Shown here: positions 1-8,620 of the stretch, in pieces
Numbering within the stretch: position 1 is the stretch's first letter
Layout: the number at the start of each line of letters is the position of its first letter
Assembly (NCBI RefSeq): GCF_004119495.1
Contig: NZ_NRQU01000056.1
Span: 1-32,015, forward strand
Source: Flavobacterium sp. YO12
GTDB lineage: Bacteria; Bacteroidota; Bacteroidia; Flavobacteriales; Flavobacteriaceae
Direction: 5' to 3'
Length of the DNA: 32,015 nt
The notes under the pieces: model-generated
What the model was told of the DNA's origin: nothing
What the model saw: the letters and a program-made list of their open reading frames with translations, nothing else
The model's database searches: none
Program-made: the position numbers and the translations under genes

Positions 1-453
1 GTCATTCAGTTTAGAAATTAAAATATCATGGTTAATAGTATCATAGAATTTCTCTAGATCAATTTTTAAATAAAACTTTTCTTCAGAGGTTTCTCGAAGA
101 AACTTCTTTATATCTTTGATATAGTTGTTTGGAAGTTTTCTGTTTACACTATTTTCAAACATAGCATGAAGAATTTCCTTGATGACAAGTAAGACCATTT
201 TGTCTCTTACAGTAGGAATAGAAATCATGCGAGGAACTTTGTTTCTTCCTTTTAATTTTAGGATTTCTAAATAGGGAGAAAATTTGTAATTTCCTGATAG
301 AACTTTTTCAATAATTTGATTAAGATTTTCTTCTAAATTTGATTCAAAATGTTGAACAGACGTCTTATCAATTCCTTTAGATTTTGACTTTCTAATTTTT
401 GAAAAAAAAAGATTTTTTAAATATTCAAGATCAAAATATTGATTTATATCCAT
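1..453 (-). CDS. Reverse transcriptase, N-terminal part (truncated by window edge)
   Basis: Reading from ATG at 453 towards base 1 gives 151 uninterrupted codons that run off the window. Features typical of an RT fingers/palm region are visible: SKGIDKTS near residues 25-32, a basic stretch ending PRMISIPTVRDK (74-85) matching RT motif 2, and KIDLEKFYDTINHDIL (130-145), which is motif A with the first catalytic aspartate at D132 and the F136/Y137 pair. The YxDD motif would lie beyond the edge. The usual RPLGIP of group II intron maturases is replaced by PRMISIP, and no intron or maturase feature is visible. It could be an unknown-group/DRT-type (antiphage) RT, an Abi-like RT or a retron-type RT. 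The RT call is firm; the family is inferred. Confidence 0.85.
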   Translation of the reverse strand, partial: MDINQYFDLEYLKNLFFSKIRKSKSKGIDKTSVQHFESNLEENLNQIIEKVLSGNYKFSPYLEILKLKGRNKVPRMISIPTVRDKMVLLVIKEILHAMFENSVNRKLPNNYIKDIKKFLRETSEEKFYLKIDLEKFYDTINHDILISKLND

Positions 454-623
454 ATAATTTGTTTTTCGTTATTTATGTTTGTACTATGCATTAGAGTAAA
501 AATATAATTTTTTTTGAAATAACTTTTTCTATGGATTTCTATTTCTTGGAAAGAAATTTACTTTACCAAAAGTATCAAATTATGAATCTAAATAATTACG
601 TATTTTTACCTGTTTTGTTAAAT

Positions 624-653
624 AAAAAAACAGCCCTTCAAATAGAGAGCTGT
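624..653 (-). terminator. Intrinsic terminator of the efflux operon
   Basis: On the minus strand an ACAGC/GCTGT stem with a partly paired inner part is followed directly by seven T and then ATTT. It lies about 85 bases after the adaptor stop codon and is oriented to end the minus-strand efflux operon. The rest of the 454-736 gap shows no convincing gene. Confidence 0.65.
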
Positions 654-736
654 CCTAATGCAAATTTTTTTAATTTTGCATTCCTAAAAATGCGTACAGT
701 TTTTGGTAATCACTAAAATGAAGACTAAAACGCAGG

Positions 737-1825
737 TTATTCGTTTATAGTATCTCCTTCTTTAGTTTCTTCGCTGGCAATTTTTACCAGTTTATCTTTT
801 GGATTTAAATCACCGAATATTTCGATTTTATCGTCGATTTCTCTACCTTTTTTTACGTTAACTCTTGTTGCTTTGTGATTAAGTACTTTGATTACAAAAA
901 CGCCTTCGGCTGCATTTACCACCGCTGATTTTGGAACTACAAATGTGCTGTCTTTTGCATTTAATGGTAGTAAAACTTCGGCAACCATTCCGGGTAATAA
1001 ATTTCCTTTTGTGTTGTGAACGTCCATTTCTACACGTTCAGAACGTAGTTTTAAATCTAAAGCACCAGACATTCTTGTAATTTTAGCGGTAAAAGTATCA
1101 GGAAGAGACTTTACATTAAAACTCATTTCTTCACCATTGTGTAAATATCCTGTGTATAATTCTGGAACAGAAACTGCCAAACGCAATTTACTTTGTTCCT
1201 GAATCGTTAATAACGGTAAATCTGAACCTTTTCCTGCCGGCCCGACAAATGTTCCTAAATTGACATTTCTGGCTGCTACAACACCATCAAAAGGAGCACG
1301 AATTTCAAGATATCCTCTCATAATTGCGACTTCTTTATGCGCCGCAATTGCCGCTTGTAATTGTGCGTAATCAGAGTTCTTTTTTCCGCTTGCCATTTCA
1401 AGATCGTTTTTAGAAATCGTTCCTTCAACTTTGCTTGTTTCGTACAAACGATTGTAAGTGCTTTTGCTTGTAGCATAAATGGCTTCCATCGATTTTAATC
1501 TCGATTCGGCTGCAGCCAATTGCGAACTGATTTCTGGTGCTTCAAGTACAATTAAAAGCTGTCCTTTTGTAACTTTAGAACCAATATCGACTTTTAGCGT
1601 TTTTACAAAACTGCTCACTTTTGCATATAAATCTACTTGCTGGAAACCTGTTAATTCAGCAGGTAAACGCAGTTCAGTAGTCAGCTTTTCTTTTTCTAAA
1701 AGAAACGTTTCTGTTTTAGGTTCGATTTCTGCCGCAGCGGTTTCTTCTTTTTTTGAATTACAGCTGTTCAGGAAAAATAATGCTGCAAAAAACAGCGGGC
1801 TATATTTTATAATTTTAGTGTTCAT
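737..1825 (-). CDS. RND efflux periplasmic adaptor (HlyD/MFP family) lipoprotein
   Basis: This is a 362-residue membrane fusion protein linking an inner-membrane RND pump to an outer-membrane channel. The N-terminus is a lipoprotein signal with lipobox LNSC (Cys22), followed by NSKKEE, so it is probably anchored facing the periplasm. A beta-barrel/lipoyl strand (VDLYAKVSSFVKTLKVDIGS, about 64-83) leads into the biotinyl-lipoyl half motif KVTKGQLLIVLEAPE, then a coiled-coil hairpin (about 95-165). The second lipoyl half is IRAPFDGVVAARNVNLGTFV, followed by beta-barrel and membrane-proximal domains. It is the last gene of the tolC-RND-adaptor operon. The substrate cannot be told from sequence. 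Length is normal for the family. Confidence 0.93.
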   Translation of the reverse strand: MNTKIIKYSPLFFAALFFLNSCNSKKEETAAAEIEPKTETFLLEKEKLTTELRLPAELTGFQQVDLYAKVSSFVKTLKVDIGSKVTKGQLLIVLEAPEISSQLAAAESRLKSMEAIYATSKSTYNRLYETSKVEGTISKNDLEMASGKKNSDYAQLQAAIAAHKEVAIMRGYLEIRAPFDGVVAARNVNLGTFVGPAGKGSDLPLLTIQEQSKLRLAVSVPELYTGYLHNGEEMSFNVKSLPDTFTAKITRMSGALDLKLRSERVEMDVHNTKGNLLPGMVAEVLLPLNAKDSTFVVPKSAVVNAAEGVFVIKVLNHKATRVNVKKGREIDDKIEIFGDLNPKDKLVKIASEETKEGDTINE

Positions 1826-1905
1826 TTTTTGGTTTTATATGATTATTGCCTTGTTTTATAAAAAAGCGTAAAGGATAAAAGTTATCGAAGTTTTTTCACC
1901 ACGAT

Positions 1906-1962
1906 TAGACTTTAAGACTTTCGACTTTCGACTTTCCAACTTTATGACTTTATGACTTTCGG
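1906..1962. repeat. Tandem GACTTT-type repeat overlapping the RND gene end
   Basis: About eight degenerate 7-8 base units of the form GACTTTC, GACTTTAT or AACTTTAT lie head to tail between the pump and adaptor genes. On the minus strand the array reads as AAGTCATAAAGTCATAAAGT-like units. The array runs through the pump stop codon at 1942-1944, so the last residues of the pump (KPKVIKS) are encoded by repeat units. Similar short arrays are, as I recall, dispersed in Flavobacterium genomes. Confidence 0.75.
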
Positions 1963-4900
1963 CTTATTTAATGATGAGATATAATGGATGCTTTCTTCGT
2001 CTTCTGGATCTAAAGAAACAGATTGTGTCGATGCTTTTTCTTGTGCCCAGGCAAATATTTGCGGCAGAATTAATAGTACGGCAAAAGTCGAGAATAATAA
2101 ACCGCCAATAACTGCACGCCCTAACGGAGAAACCTGATCGCCTCCTTCGCCATGACCAATTGCCATTGGTAACATTCCCGCAATCATCGCAACGGATGTC
2201 ATAATAATTGGACGAAGGCGCAGTGCTGCAGCTTCACGCGCTGATTCTAATGCGTTGCCGTTTATTTTTCGCAATTGTTCTGCATTGGTAACCAATAAAA
2301 CAGCATTTGCAATCGAAACTCCTACAGACATAATAATTCCCATATAAGACTGTAAATTTAAAGTTGAGCCTGTTAATGTCAGCATAATTAAGGCTCCTAA
2401 AACCACCGCAGGAACTGTTGTTAAAATAACCAGCGATACTTTGAATGACTGGAAATTAGCGGCCAACATTAAGAAGATTACAAAAATGGCAACCAATAAT
2501 CCTACTTGCAAACTGCTTAATGTTTCTTCCAATACTTTACTTAAACCAATAGGATTAATGAACAAACCACGAGGAAGTTCTCCTAAAGATTTAATTGTTA
2601 CAGAAACATCTTTCGCTGCCGTCCCCAAATCGGTTTGATTGATGTTTGCTGTAACTGTAATGTATGGCATTGCCCCTAAATTGTCATTTTCACCGCTTAC
2701 AAAGCCGGGTGTAATTTTTGCAACGTCGCTCAAAACAGGACGAAGCGAATTTTTTAATAACGGAATTTCTCCCATATCCGTTTTACTTTTCATTTGATTC
2801 AATGGTACTTGAACCTGAACGTTGTAGGATAATCCGGCTCTTTCATCAACCCACATATTTTTTTCGGTATATCGAGATGATGAAGTCGAAGCCACAAGAG
2901 AACGTGAAATATCATTCATATCTACTCCAAGTTCTGCAGCACGCGTTCTGTCAATATCAATATTCATTGCTGGATAATGAATAGGCTGACCAATTTGTAC
3001 GTCTCTGAAATACGAAATCGCTTTTAGTTTATCGACAATTTGATTGGCGTATAATTCATTTCGTTTTTTGTCTTTTCCTGCAATTCTAATTTCAATAGGA
3101 GTAGGAGAACCTTGGCTTAATACTTTATCCGTTAACTCGATTGGTTCAAAAGAAACTTTAGTGTCTGGCAGTACTTTTTTAAGTCGTGCTCTAAAGTCAT
3201 CTTTAAAATCATCCATATCAACGTGATAATCTTTTAAACTTACCTGAAAAACGGCTTCATGCGAGCCAGCCATGAATAAATAAATTGGATTAATAGAGAA
3301 TAAAGACGGATGCTGCCCTACATAAACAGAAGAAATTCCGATATGCTCTGGTCCAACTATTTTTTTCAATTCTTTTAAAACAATTACGGCTTGTTCCTCT
3401 GTTCGTTCCAAACGCGTTCCGTCTGGAGCACGAAGTCTTAATTGAAACTGACTTGAATTTACTTTTGGAAAAACATCTTTTCCAATAAAAGTAAGTAACA
3501 CAATAGCTAAAACTGTTGCAGAAACCAGATAAACAATACTCGTTGCTTTTTTATGAACAAACAATCGATCTAGAGTTCTCATAAAACGGACTCTAAAACG
3601 CTCAAAAGCACTTATTTTTCCGTCTTGATTGGTATCTTCTCTTTCAACCATTACTTTTTTCTGGCTGATTAAATCTTTTTCAGATTCTGGTGTTAAACCG
3701 CAGGCATTAAATTCGGCTTCATCATCTGTAATTTCTGGCGTGTGCTCATGTTTTGGATGTGCTTTCATTAACCAGTTTGCCATTACGGGCACAAATGTCT
3801 GCGAAAGCAAAAATGAAATTACCATCGAGAATCCAATGGCTAAAGCCAAAGGCAAGAATAAAGCTCCTGGAATACCAACCATTGTAAATGCTGGCGCAAA
3901 AACGGCAAGAATACAAAGCAAGATCAATAATTTCGGCAATGCAATTTCTTGACACGCATCCCAAATGGCAAGTGCTTTTGGTTTTCCCATATCGAGATGC
4001 TGGTGAATGTTTTCGATTGTAACCGTACTTTCATCAACCAAAATTCCAATTGCCAGCGCCAATCCGCTTAAAGACATTAAGTTGATAGTTTGTCCGAACA
4101 ATTTCAAGAATAAAACTCCCGAAATAATCGAAATAGGAATGGTTAAGATTACAATTAATGCGGCACGTTTATCTCCAAGGAATAATAAAACCATTAAACC
4201 CGTTAAAACAGCTCCAATAATTCCTTCGGTAATTAAACTTTTAACGGAATTGATTACATAAACAGATTGATCAAATTCATAAGATAATTTTACATCTTCG
4301 GGTAATGTACTTTGAATCTTTGGAAGTTCAGCTTTTAATTTCTGAACCACATCCCAAGTCGAAGCGTCTCCCGCTTTTGCAATACTAATATAAACTGAGC
4401 GTTTTCCGTTTACTAATGCATAACCTTGCGTAATATCGGCACCATCTTTTACGGTGGCAACATCGCCTAATTTTAAGTTTTGAACGCTTCCTTTAAATAA
4501 CGGAATGTTTTCAAAATCTTTAACTTCTTTAATTGTATTGTTAGTTGGTGTAATATAGTTTTTATCGCCCATTCTCACGTTTCCAGAAGGAGCCGTTTGA
4601 TTGTTAACACGAATCGCTTCTACAATTTGATCGGGTGTCATATTGTGCGAACGCAATAAATCTGGATCAACGTTTACCTCAATTGTTCGTGGGCTTCCGC
4701 CGAATGGTGCCGGCGATAATAAACCTGGAATCGAAGTAAACGAAGCACGAACATAAACGTTGGCTAAATCCTGTAATTCGTTATTTGATCTGATTTTACT
4801 GCTCAAAACCAATTGACCAATTGGCAGTGAAGAAGCATCAAAACGAATGATAAACGGAGGCTGTGTTCCGGGAGGAAATGCCGCTTGAATCCTGTTCGAA

Positions 4901-5232
4901 AGTGAACTTAATTCGGCTGCAGCCTGCGCCATATTTGTGTTTTCATAATAGGTTAATTTCATAATCATTAACCCTTGAATATTTTTGGTTTCTACTGATT
5001 TTACACCATTGGCAAAAGGCAGAATGTTGACATAAGTCTTGGCAAAATAAGCTTCCATTTGGTCTGGAGTATAACCTCCAAAGGGATGCGCAATATAAAT
5101 AACCGGCAAGTTCATTTTTGGCAGAATATCTACCTTAATGTCTTTGATGGCACCAATTCCGAAGAAAAATAGACCCGCAACCAATACTAATATGGAGATG
5201 GGTTTGCGGAGTGCAAAACGTATTAAATTCAT
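1942..5232 (-). CDS. RND efflux transporter permease (AcrB/HAE-like)
   Basis: A 1096-residue proton-driven inner-membrane pump with the classic duplicated RND layout: TM1 at about 10-28, periplasmic porter loop, TM2-TM6 at about 335-490, a cytoplasmic linker, TM7 near 570, a second porter loop and TM8-TM12 at about 905-1070. The TM4 proton-relay segment reads GILVDESTVTIEN, with D400 and E401 in place of the usual Asp pair. The cytoplasmic linker between TM6 and TM7 is long and charged and contains a canonical EF-hand loop (D533, N535, D537, G538, I540, E544), unusual for RND pumps. The start is 12 bases after the TolC gene stop, so they are co-transcribed. The C-terminus is encoded by a tandem repeat. 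Drug, lipid or metal export cannot be decided. Confidence 0.95.
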   Translation of the reverse strand: MNLIRFALRKPISILVLVAGLFFFGIGAIKDIKVDILPKMNLPVIYIAHPFGGYTPDQMEAYFAKTYVNILPFANGVKSVETKNIQGLMIMKLTYYENTNMAQAAAELSSLSNRIQAAFPPGTQPPFIIRFDASSLPIGQLVLSSKIRSNNELQDLANVYVRASFTSIPGLLSPAPFGGSPRTIEVNVDPDLLRSHNMTPDQIVEAIRVNNQTAPSGNVRMGDKNYITPTNNTIKEVKDFENIPLFKGSVQNLKLGDVATVKDGADITQGYALVNGKRSVYISIAKAGDASTWDVVQKLKAELPKIQSTLPEDVKLSYEFDQSVYVINSVKSLITEGIIGAVLTGLMVLLFLGDKRAALIVILTIPISIISGVLFLKLFGQTINLMSLSGLALAIGILVDESTVTIENIHQHLDMGKPKALAIWDACQEIALPKLLILLCILAVFAPAFTMVGIPGALFLPLALAIGFSMVISFLLSQTFVPVMANWLMKAHPKHEHTPEITDDEAEFNACGLTPESEKDLISQKKVMVEREDTNQDGKISAFERFRVRFMRTLDRLFVHKKATSIVYLVSATVLAIVLLTFIGKDVFPKVNSSQFQLRLRAPDGTRLERTEEQAVIVLKELKKIVGPEHIGISSVYVGQHPSLFSINPIYLFMAGSHEAVFQVSLKDYHVDMDDFKDDFRARLKKVLPDTKVSFEPIELTDKVLSQGSPTPIEIRIAGKDKKRNELYANQIVDKLKAISYFRDVQIGQPIHYPAMNIDIDRTRAAELGVDMNDISRSLVASTSSSRYTEKNMWVDERAGLSYNVQVQVPLNQMKSKTDMGEIPLLKNSLRPVLSDVAKITPGFVSGENDNLGAMPYITVTANINQTDLGTAAKDVSVTIKSLGELPRGLFINPIGLSKVLEETLSSLQVGLLVAIFVIFLMLAANFQSFKVSLVILTTVPAVVLGALIMLTLTGSTLNLQSYMGIIMSVGVSIANAVLLVTNAEQLRKINGNALESAREAAALRLRPIIMTSVAMIAGMLPMAIGHGEGGDQVSPLGRAVIGGLLFSTFAVLLILPQIFAWAQEKASTQSVSLDPEDEESIHYISSLNKPKVIKS

Positions 5233-5244
5233 TAGGATCTATAA

Positions 5245-6630
5245 TTAAAATTCATTTATAAATAAGTCAAAATTGCCCGTTGCAGCCACTTTCAATAAAT
5301 ACGACTGCCATACATTATTGTTGACAATATCTCGGTCGATTTCGGCACGGTTTAAAGTGTAAATTGTTTGCGTCAAATCTGTTAAATCGGTTAAGCCGTT
5401 TTTGTATAAAGTCGATTTTTGAATGTAAGCTCTTTTTGCCGCATCGACCTGAATAGGAGCTTCGACATAATTATCCATGGTAATTTTGATCTTATCTTCG
5501 GCAAATGTCAATTGCGATTTCAATTCTCTATCAGCCTGATTGTATTCTTCCTGCAAAGCTTGCGAAACAAATTTTTGAGCGCTTACTTGTTTGCTTGATC
5601 TAAAAGGAGTTGTTAAATTCCATGTAATTCCAATTCCAACCAAATAATTACTGCGATCTGGATTTACGCCATCCCAATAATTTCTGCTGAAAGCATGTTG
5701 ATCTGTTGCATAACTATTCTCAAATCCTGAAGCTCTGGTTTGCAAAACACCAAAAGCACTCATAGTTGGATAATAAAAGCGTTTGTATAATTTTACCTGT
5801 TGATTGCTGTAATCGATTTTAGTTTTATAGAATTGCAACAAAGGATGAAGACTGTCTGTTGCAGTGTTTTCTTTTACAAGTTCTTTTGGAATTTGAGTTA
5901 CAAAAAGCGTGTCTGCAACAAAATCCTGAGGCGCAACACCCATTAAATCGACCAATTTATTATTCTGTTCTTTCACGAAATTCTTTGCAAGATTCAAAGC
6001 AATTTTAGCTTTCGAAACTTCGGCAGTTGCTAATGTTGAATCTACGCCGGCTAATAATCCGTTTTTAACCCTTGCAACAGCTGTTTTTTTGAAAACCTCT
6101 GCACGGCTTAAATTCTTTTGCTGCGAAATCAATAATCTTTGGCTTGCTAATAGATTTAAATAAGCGGCAGAAATTTTGATTTCCTGTTGGAATTTTTCCT
6201 GTTCTAAATCTTTTTCCTTGGCCTGAACATCAATTTTAGACAGGTTGATTTTTTCCTGTGTTTTTCCAAAAGTGAAAAAATCCCAGTTCATGTTGACCAA
6301 ATAAAGTGCTCCAAATGCCGAATTCCAGTTTTGTTGCGGAAGCGGTAGTCCAGACGAAGCAACTCCAAGTCCTCCAAAACCATAAAGCGGTCCGTTTTGC
6401 CCGTTTACAGTTCCGTAATCTTGCTGAGCCGATAAATTCAAGTTAGGCAGATAATCACGACGAGATTGTTTTAAAGTCTCTTTTGAAGCATTCGTGTAAT
6501 TGTTTTTTGCTCGAATCGAACCGTAGTTTTCAAGCCCTGTTTTTATCGCTTCTTTTAAAGACAAGGTTTGAGAGTAACCGATCGAGGCAAAAATCAAGAA
6601 AAATAATAAAGTAATTTTTTTGAAATACAT
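5245..6630 (-). CDS. TolC-family outer-membrane efflux channel
   Basis: A 461-residue outer-membrane factor that forms the exit duct for the RND pump. A Sec signal peptide (MYFKKITLLFFLIFASIGYSQ) precedes TLSLKEAIKTGLENYGSIRAKN, the typical first helix of the OEP repeat. Two OEP repeats with long alpha-helical hairpins follow (about 140-215 and 350-440), with beta-strand segments between. I chose the ATG at 6630; the reading frame opens further upstream only through a TTG at 6657, which would put nine extra residues before the signal peptide. It is first in the efflux operon and divergent from the LytS kinase gene, with a shared 135-162 bp control region. Confidence 0.93.
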   Translation of the reverse strand: MYFKKITLLFFLIFASIGYSQTLSLKEAIKTGLENYGSIRAKNNYTNASKETLKQSRRDYLPNLNLSAQQDYGTVNGQNGPLYGFGGLGVASSGLPLPQQNWNSAFGALYLVNMNWDFFTFGKTQEKINLSKIDVQAKEKDLEQEKFQQEIKISAAYLNLLASQRLLISQQKNLSRAEVFKKTAVARVKNGLLAGVDSTLATAEVSKAKIALNLAKNFVKEQNNKLVDLMGVAPQDFVADTLFVTQIPKELVKENTATDSLHPLLQFYKTKIDYSNQQVKLYKRFYYPTMSAFGVLQTRASGFENSYATDQHAFSRNYWDGVNPDRSNYLVGIGITWNLTTPFRSSKQVSAQKFVSQALQEEYNQADRELKSQLTFAEDKIKITMDNYVEAPIQVDAAKRAYIQKSTLYKNGLTDLTDLTQTIYTLNRAEIDRDIVNNNVWQSYLLKVAATGNFDLFINEF

Positions 6631-6710
6631 AAACTCAAGTGTGAAATTATAGAACAAATTTATTTACCTTGAACTGATAAAAGTCAGGTTAAGTGATGTA
6701 CTGCAATTAT

Positions 6711-6735
6711 AAATGACAAATTCAATTGGTCATTT
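6711..6735. promoter_or_regulatory. 25-bp palindrome, candidate operator
   Basis: The arms AAATGAC (6711-6717) and GTCATTT (6729-6735) flank an inner AATT-C-AATT core. Counting outward, 11 of 12 base pairs around a central base are symmetrical. It sits in the divergent region between the TolC gene and the LytS/LytTR pair, where a regulator of either operon would bind. Binding by the neighbouring LytTR regulator is inference; LytTR sites are more often direct repeats. Confidence 0.55.
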
Positions 6736-6792
6736 TTACGAAATAATAATTAAAATTTTGTCCGTACTTTGTATCCAATTTAAGTTTTAAAA

Positions 6793-7830
6793 ATGAACGA
6801 GAAGTTTGACAGTATAGTGGATAATAAATGGTGGCAGGAAATTGCCGTCGTCGCTTTTTCTTTTACCATTTATACGTTAAAAAACGATTGGATGTTGTTT
6901 AGTTCTATGGCATCCATTTTAATGGGGATTTTTTTCTATCTGATTCTTTACCTGCACGCCCAGTTTAATCGTTTTTTTCTTCTTCCAATATTATTTAAAA
7001 CCCGTCGACCAGTTACCTATATATTATTAACGCTTTTTGGAGTTGTCGTTTTCTCAATCGTTTTGTATGAGATTACAACTTTAGATATGTTTAATAATTG
7101 TCGTTTATATCAAAATTCGCATCAACGAAGTTATGTTTATCAACTCGCAAGCGTTTTGGGAACATTAGTTTGTATTTTAAGTCCAATTATTGTTTTCAAA
7201 TTTTATAGAATTCATAAAAGAAGAACGGATGAAGCATTGCTTTTTAATCAAATGCAGTTGAACTCTTTAAAAGGACAATTGAATCCGCATTTCTTATTTA
7301 ATACTTTCAATACGCTTTACGGAATTAGTCTGGAGTTTCCTGATAGAACGCCGGATTTAATTATGAAGGTTTCGCAATTAATGCGTTATCAGCTTGAAAG
7401 TAATAGTAAACAATGTGTGTCTTTAGAAGATGAACTGGAGTTTATAAACAGCTATGTGCAGCTCGAAAAAGAACGAGTAGGGTATCGTTGTGATGTTACT
7501 TACGATTGCAAAATCGATAATGAGAATGCCTATAAAATCTCGCCAATGCTTTTAATTGCTTTTATCGAAAATGCATTTAAACATGGTACCTGCGCCATTG
7601 AAAAGTGTTTCGTAAGGATTTTTATTACGGTCGAAAAAGGAGATCTTCATCTGCATGTAGTAAATTCTATTCCAACGAAGAAAACTGATGTTGTTTCAAC
7701 CAAAATTGGTTTAAAAAACACAATCGAAAGGCTGAATTTGATTTATGGAAAAAACTATAAACTCGATATTCAGGAAGAAAAGAATACGTATATAGTCGAT
7801 TTGAAACTGCAGCTGAAAAAGTTTGTGTAA
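6793..7830 (+). CDS. LytS-type sensor histidine kinase
   Basis: A 345-residue membrane sensor kinase. Four hydrophobic segments (about 13-31, 33-56, 68-90 and 107-130) form an input domain with little periplasmic loop, followed by a short linker and a His_kinase domain. The phosphoacceptor region reads LNSLKGQLNPHFLFNTFNTL with His166, and the ATP-binding N-box is LIAFIENAFKHG (N260). The partner response regulator gene starts inside the stop codon (TAATG, one-base overlap), so the two are translationally coupled. Its position divergent to the efflux operon suggests control of that pump, perhaps in response to membrane stress. The signal is unknown. Confidence 0.95.
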   Translation: MNEKFDSIVDNKWWQEIAVVAFSFTIYTLKNDWMLFSSMASILMGIFFYLILYLHAQFNRFFLLPILFKTRRPVTYILLTLFGVVVFSIVLYEITTLDMFNNCRLYQNSHQRSYVYQLASVLGTLVCILSPIIVFKFYRIHKRRTDEALLFNQMQLNSLKGQLNPHFLFNTFNTLYGISLEFPDRTPDLIMKVSQLMRYQLESNSKQCVSLEDELEFINSYVQLEKERVGYRCDVTYDCKIDNENAYKISPMLLIAFIENAFKHGTCAIEKCFVRIFITVEKGDLHLHVVNSIPTKKTDVVSTKIGLKNTIERLNLIYGKNYKLDIQEEKNTYIVDLKLQLKKFV

Positions 7831-8528
7831 TGAAAGATCCAAAAAAGTGTATAATTGTTGATGATGAGCCGGCAGCACATTATGTTTTGGCGAATTATAT
7901 TAAGCAGAATCCGCAATTAGAATTGGTTTTTCAAGGTTATAACGGCATTGAAGCGATGGACTTTTTAAGAGAAAACAAAGTCGATTTGATGTTTCTAGAT
8001 ATCAATATGCCCGAAATTTCTGGAATGGAATTGCTCAAAATAATTCCGAATCATCCTAAAACTATTTTAACAACTGCTTATTCTGAATTTGCACTGGAAA
8101 GTTATGATTATGGAGTAATTGATTATTTGCTGAAGCCTATTTATTTTCCGAGATTTCTAAAAGCAGTTGAACGCTTTTTCTCTACAGAAAATATAAAAGG
8201 AAAAGAAGAAGAGATTGTTATTGATACTCTAAATGTAAAAGTTGACGGTTATTTTATTGATATAGAATTAGATCAGCTTTTGTTTGCGCAGAGTTTTGGA
8301 AACTACGTAAAACTGCATACTCAAAAGCGAACTTATTTAGCTTCAATCACAACAACAGAACTTGAAAAATGCCTGCCGGAAAAGAATTTTATACGAATAC
8401 ATAAATCTTACATTGTGGCTTTGGATAAAGTGGACAGTACTGAAAAAGATTTTGTTAGGATTAAAAATGAAAGGCTTCCAATAGGCATTACTTATAAGAG
8501 AGAACTTTCAGATCGTTTAAAAAAGTAA
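7830..8528 (+). CDS. LytTR-family response regulator
   Basis: A 232-residue two-component regulator. The N-terminal receiver has the acidic pair D11/D12 (VDDEP), phosphoacceptor D57 in LMFLDINMPEISG, and the conserved lysine in YLLKPIYF. The C-terminal LytTR DNA-binding domain (about 130-230) includes LLFAQSFGNYVKLHT, FIRIHKSYIVAL and the closing RLPIGITYKRELSDRL. It overlaps the kinase gene by one base. Likely targets are its own operon and the divergent efflux operon; this is inferred from position only. Confidence 0.95.
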   Translation: MKDPKKCIIVDDEPAAHYVLANYIKQNPQLELVFQGYNGIEAMDFLRENKVDLMFLDINMPEISGMELLKIIPNHPKTILTTAYSEFALESYDYGVIDYLLKPIYFPRFLKAVERFFSTENIKGKEEEIVIDTLNVKVDGYFIDIELDQLLFAQSFGNYVKLHTQKRTYLASITTTELEKCLPEKNFIRIHKSYIVALDKVDSTEKDFVRIKNERLPIGITYKRELSDRLKK

Positions 8529-8620
8529 AAATTGTTAATAATATTTTGTTTAAAGTTTGATTAAAAGTAGTAATTTTAATACGGTTATATTATGGCTTTT
8601 TAATTTGAAACTGAGGAAGT

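Noticed and set aside
531..716. Plus-strand 61-codon frame beside the reverse transcriptase gene
   Set aside because: It crosses the efflux operon terminator, has AT-driven composition and resembles no known protein.
3746..3964. Minus-strand frame inside the RND pump gene
   Set aside because: It is a shifted frame of the pump; the pump frame is intact and has clear family motifs throughout.
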